A stretch of 33,250 nucleotides of DNA from Synechococcus sp. AG-686-F08 (GTDB lineage: Bacteria > Cyanobacteriota > Cyanobacteriia > PCC-6307 > Cyanobiaceae): the NCBI GenBank assembly GCA_003210315.1, contig QCVQ01000019.1, positions 1-33,250 of the forward strand, read 5' to 3'. Under the pieces are notes generated by a model. The model saw only the letters and a program-made list of their open reading frames with translations. It was not told where the DNA came from and did not search any database. The translations under genes and the position numbers were made by a program. Each line of letters opens with the position of its first letter. Position 1 is the stretch's first letter. Below, one piece after another: positions 32,555 through 33,250 of this stretch.

Positions 32555-33250
32555 TTAGCACTGCTTCTTCACCCACTCAGCAGCATCTTCATCGCCAAGA
32601 GATGCCGCTTTCTTAAAATCAATACAGGCATTTTTGCGATTACCTAACTCCGTATTAGCAACGCCACGATTGTAGTAAGCATAGGCATCCTGCGGATCAA
32701 TTGCTATTGCTCTGCTGAAATCAACGATTGCACCTTGATCATCTTTTAATTTACCTTTGAGGACTCCACGATTGTAATAGGCATTGGCAAGTTGCGGATT
32801 AATTGCAATTGCTTTGCTGTAATCAGCAATTGCTCCTTGATAATCTTTTAATTCACGCTTGGTATTGCCACGATTGGCATAGGCAGCGGCAAGTTGCGGA
32901 TTAATTGCAATTGCCTTGCTGTAATCTGAAGTTGCTCCTTGATAATCTTTTAATTTACGCTTGGTATTGCCACGATTGTAATAGGCACTGAGGTTTTGCG
33001 GATTAATCTCTATTGCCTTACTGTAATCAGCAATTGCTCCTTGATAGTCTCCTAAATCTTCCTTTGTACTACCACGATTGTAGTAAGCATTGGCATACTG
33101 TGGATTAAGTTCTATTGCCCTGTTGTAATCTTCAATTCCTTCTTGATAAACCTCTAACAACGTCCTGACATTACCGCGATTTAAGTATGCAACGGCATAC
33201 TGCGGATTAATCTCTATTGCTTTACTGTAATCAGCAATTGCTTCTTGATA
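32555..33250 (-). CDS. Tetratricopeptide repeat protein, N-terminus beyond the window
   Basis: At least 231 residues made of 34-residue TPR units (for example NAYYNRGSTKEDLGDYQGAI followed by ADYSKAIEINPQ), about seven in view, very regular and nearly identical. The C-terminus breaks the pattern: NRKNACIDFKKAASLGDEDA then AEWVKKQC. The frame remains open to the right edge (YQEAIADYSKAIEINPQY is the last unit), so the internal TTG near 33160 is not the start. TPR proteins serve as protein-binding scaffolds; the partner is unknown. Confidence 0.88.
   Translation of the reverse strand, partial: YQEAIADYSKAIEINPQYAVAYLNRGNVRTLLEVYQEGIEDYNRAIELNPQYANAYYNRGSTKEDLGDYQGAIADYSKAIEINPQNLSAYYNRGNTKRKLKDYQGATSDYSKAIAINPQLAAAYANRGNTKRELKDYQGAIADYSKAIAINPQLANAYYNRGVLKGKLKDDQGAIVDFSRAIAIDPQDAYAYYNRGVANTELGNRKNACIDFKKAASLGDEDAAEWVKKQC

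Overview
The window looks like part of a marine picocyanobacterial chromosome (Synechococcus/Prochlorococcus-like). The evidence is the content and order of the conserved genes (miaB, ddl, ftsQ, ftsZ, ffs, panB, a HemW-like gene, a membrane PIN-TRAM protein, clpR-clpP3, ilvC, cbiB) and a DUF1651 protein, a family I know mainly from these cyanobacteria. No species can be fixed from the sequence alone.

Layout. Positions 1-12256 are dense housekeeping DNA: a dipeptide epimerase running off the left edge, tRNA modification (miaB), a wall/division cluster (ddl, a small membrane protein, ftsQ, ftsZ), SRP RNA, pantothenate synthesis (panB), a radical-SAM HemW-like protein, a PIN-TRAM protein, the clpR-clpP3 pair, ilvC and cbiB. 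Positions 12250-14100 are a transition: an exopolysaccharide-type sugar transferase and poorly conserved small genes. From about 14.6 kb to at least 32.4 kb lies an accessory island.

The island opens on the minus strand with a three-gene unit whose ends overlap: an SF3-type helicase/replication protein, an 89-aa protein and an AlpA-type winged-helix protein, closed by a rho-independent terminator. Its right part holds a small serine recombinase followed by three overlapping genes for a membrane protein and two exported proteins. No tyrosine integrase, capsid or terminase gene is visible, so it resembles an integrated plasmid-like or satellite element rather than a prophage. Backbone genes (helicase, AlpA, Api92-like, DUF7249-like, the 300-aa KorB/DUF3102-like protein, DUF1651, recombinase) are GC-richer and host-like to the eye. 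The cargo between them (17.2-20.2, 21.9-23.4 and 25.4-30.6 kb) is clearly AT-richer and almost entirely unrecognised.

The most interesting structure is non-coding. (1) Four strong copies and one degenerate copy of a hairpin sit directly behind cargo-gene stop codons; each strong copy is joined to a second hairpin that shows compensatory base changes between copies. (2) Five sets of three 8-bp repeats (consensus WTAACRRA) are scattered across the island; two of them give a perfect 17-bp inverted pair framing a 4.9-kb cargo block. (3) An approximately 85-bp control region with paired TCTCCG-type palindromes is duplicated at 20.8 and 24.2 kb. (4) An 11-bp inverted repeat brackets the recombinase promoter. 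(5) A three-gene cargo operon (27435-30188: an acidic protein, a multi-pass membrane protein and a membrane-anchored protein, the last two translationally overlapped) is a candidate uncharacterised membrane system. Several small genes not obvious from long reading frames were also found (17071, 20082, 21870, 23675, 32425).
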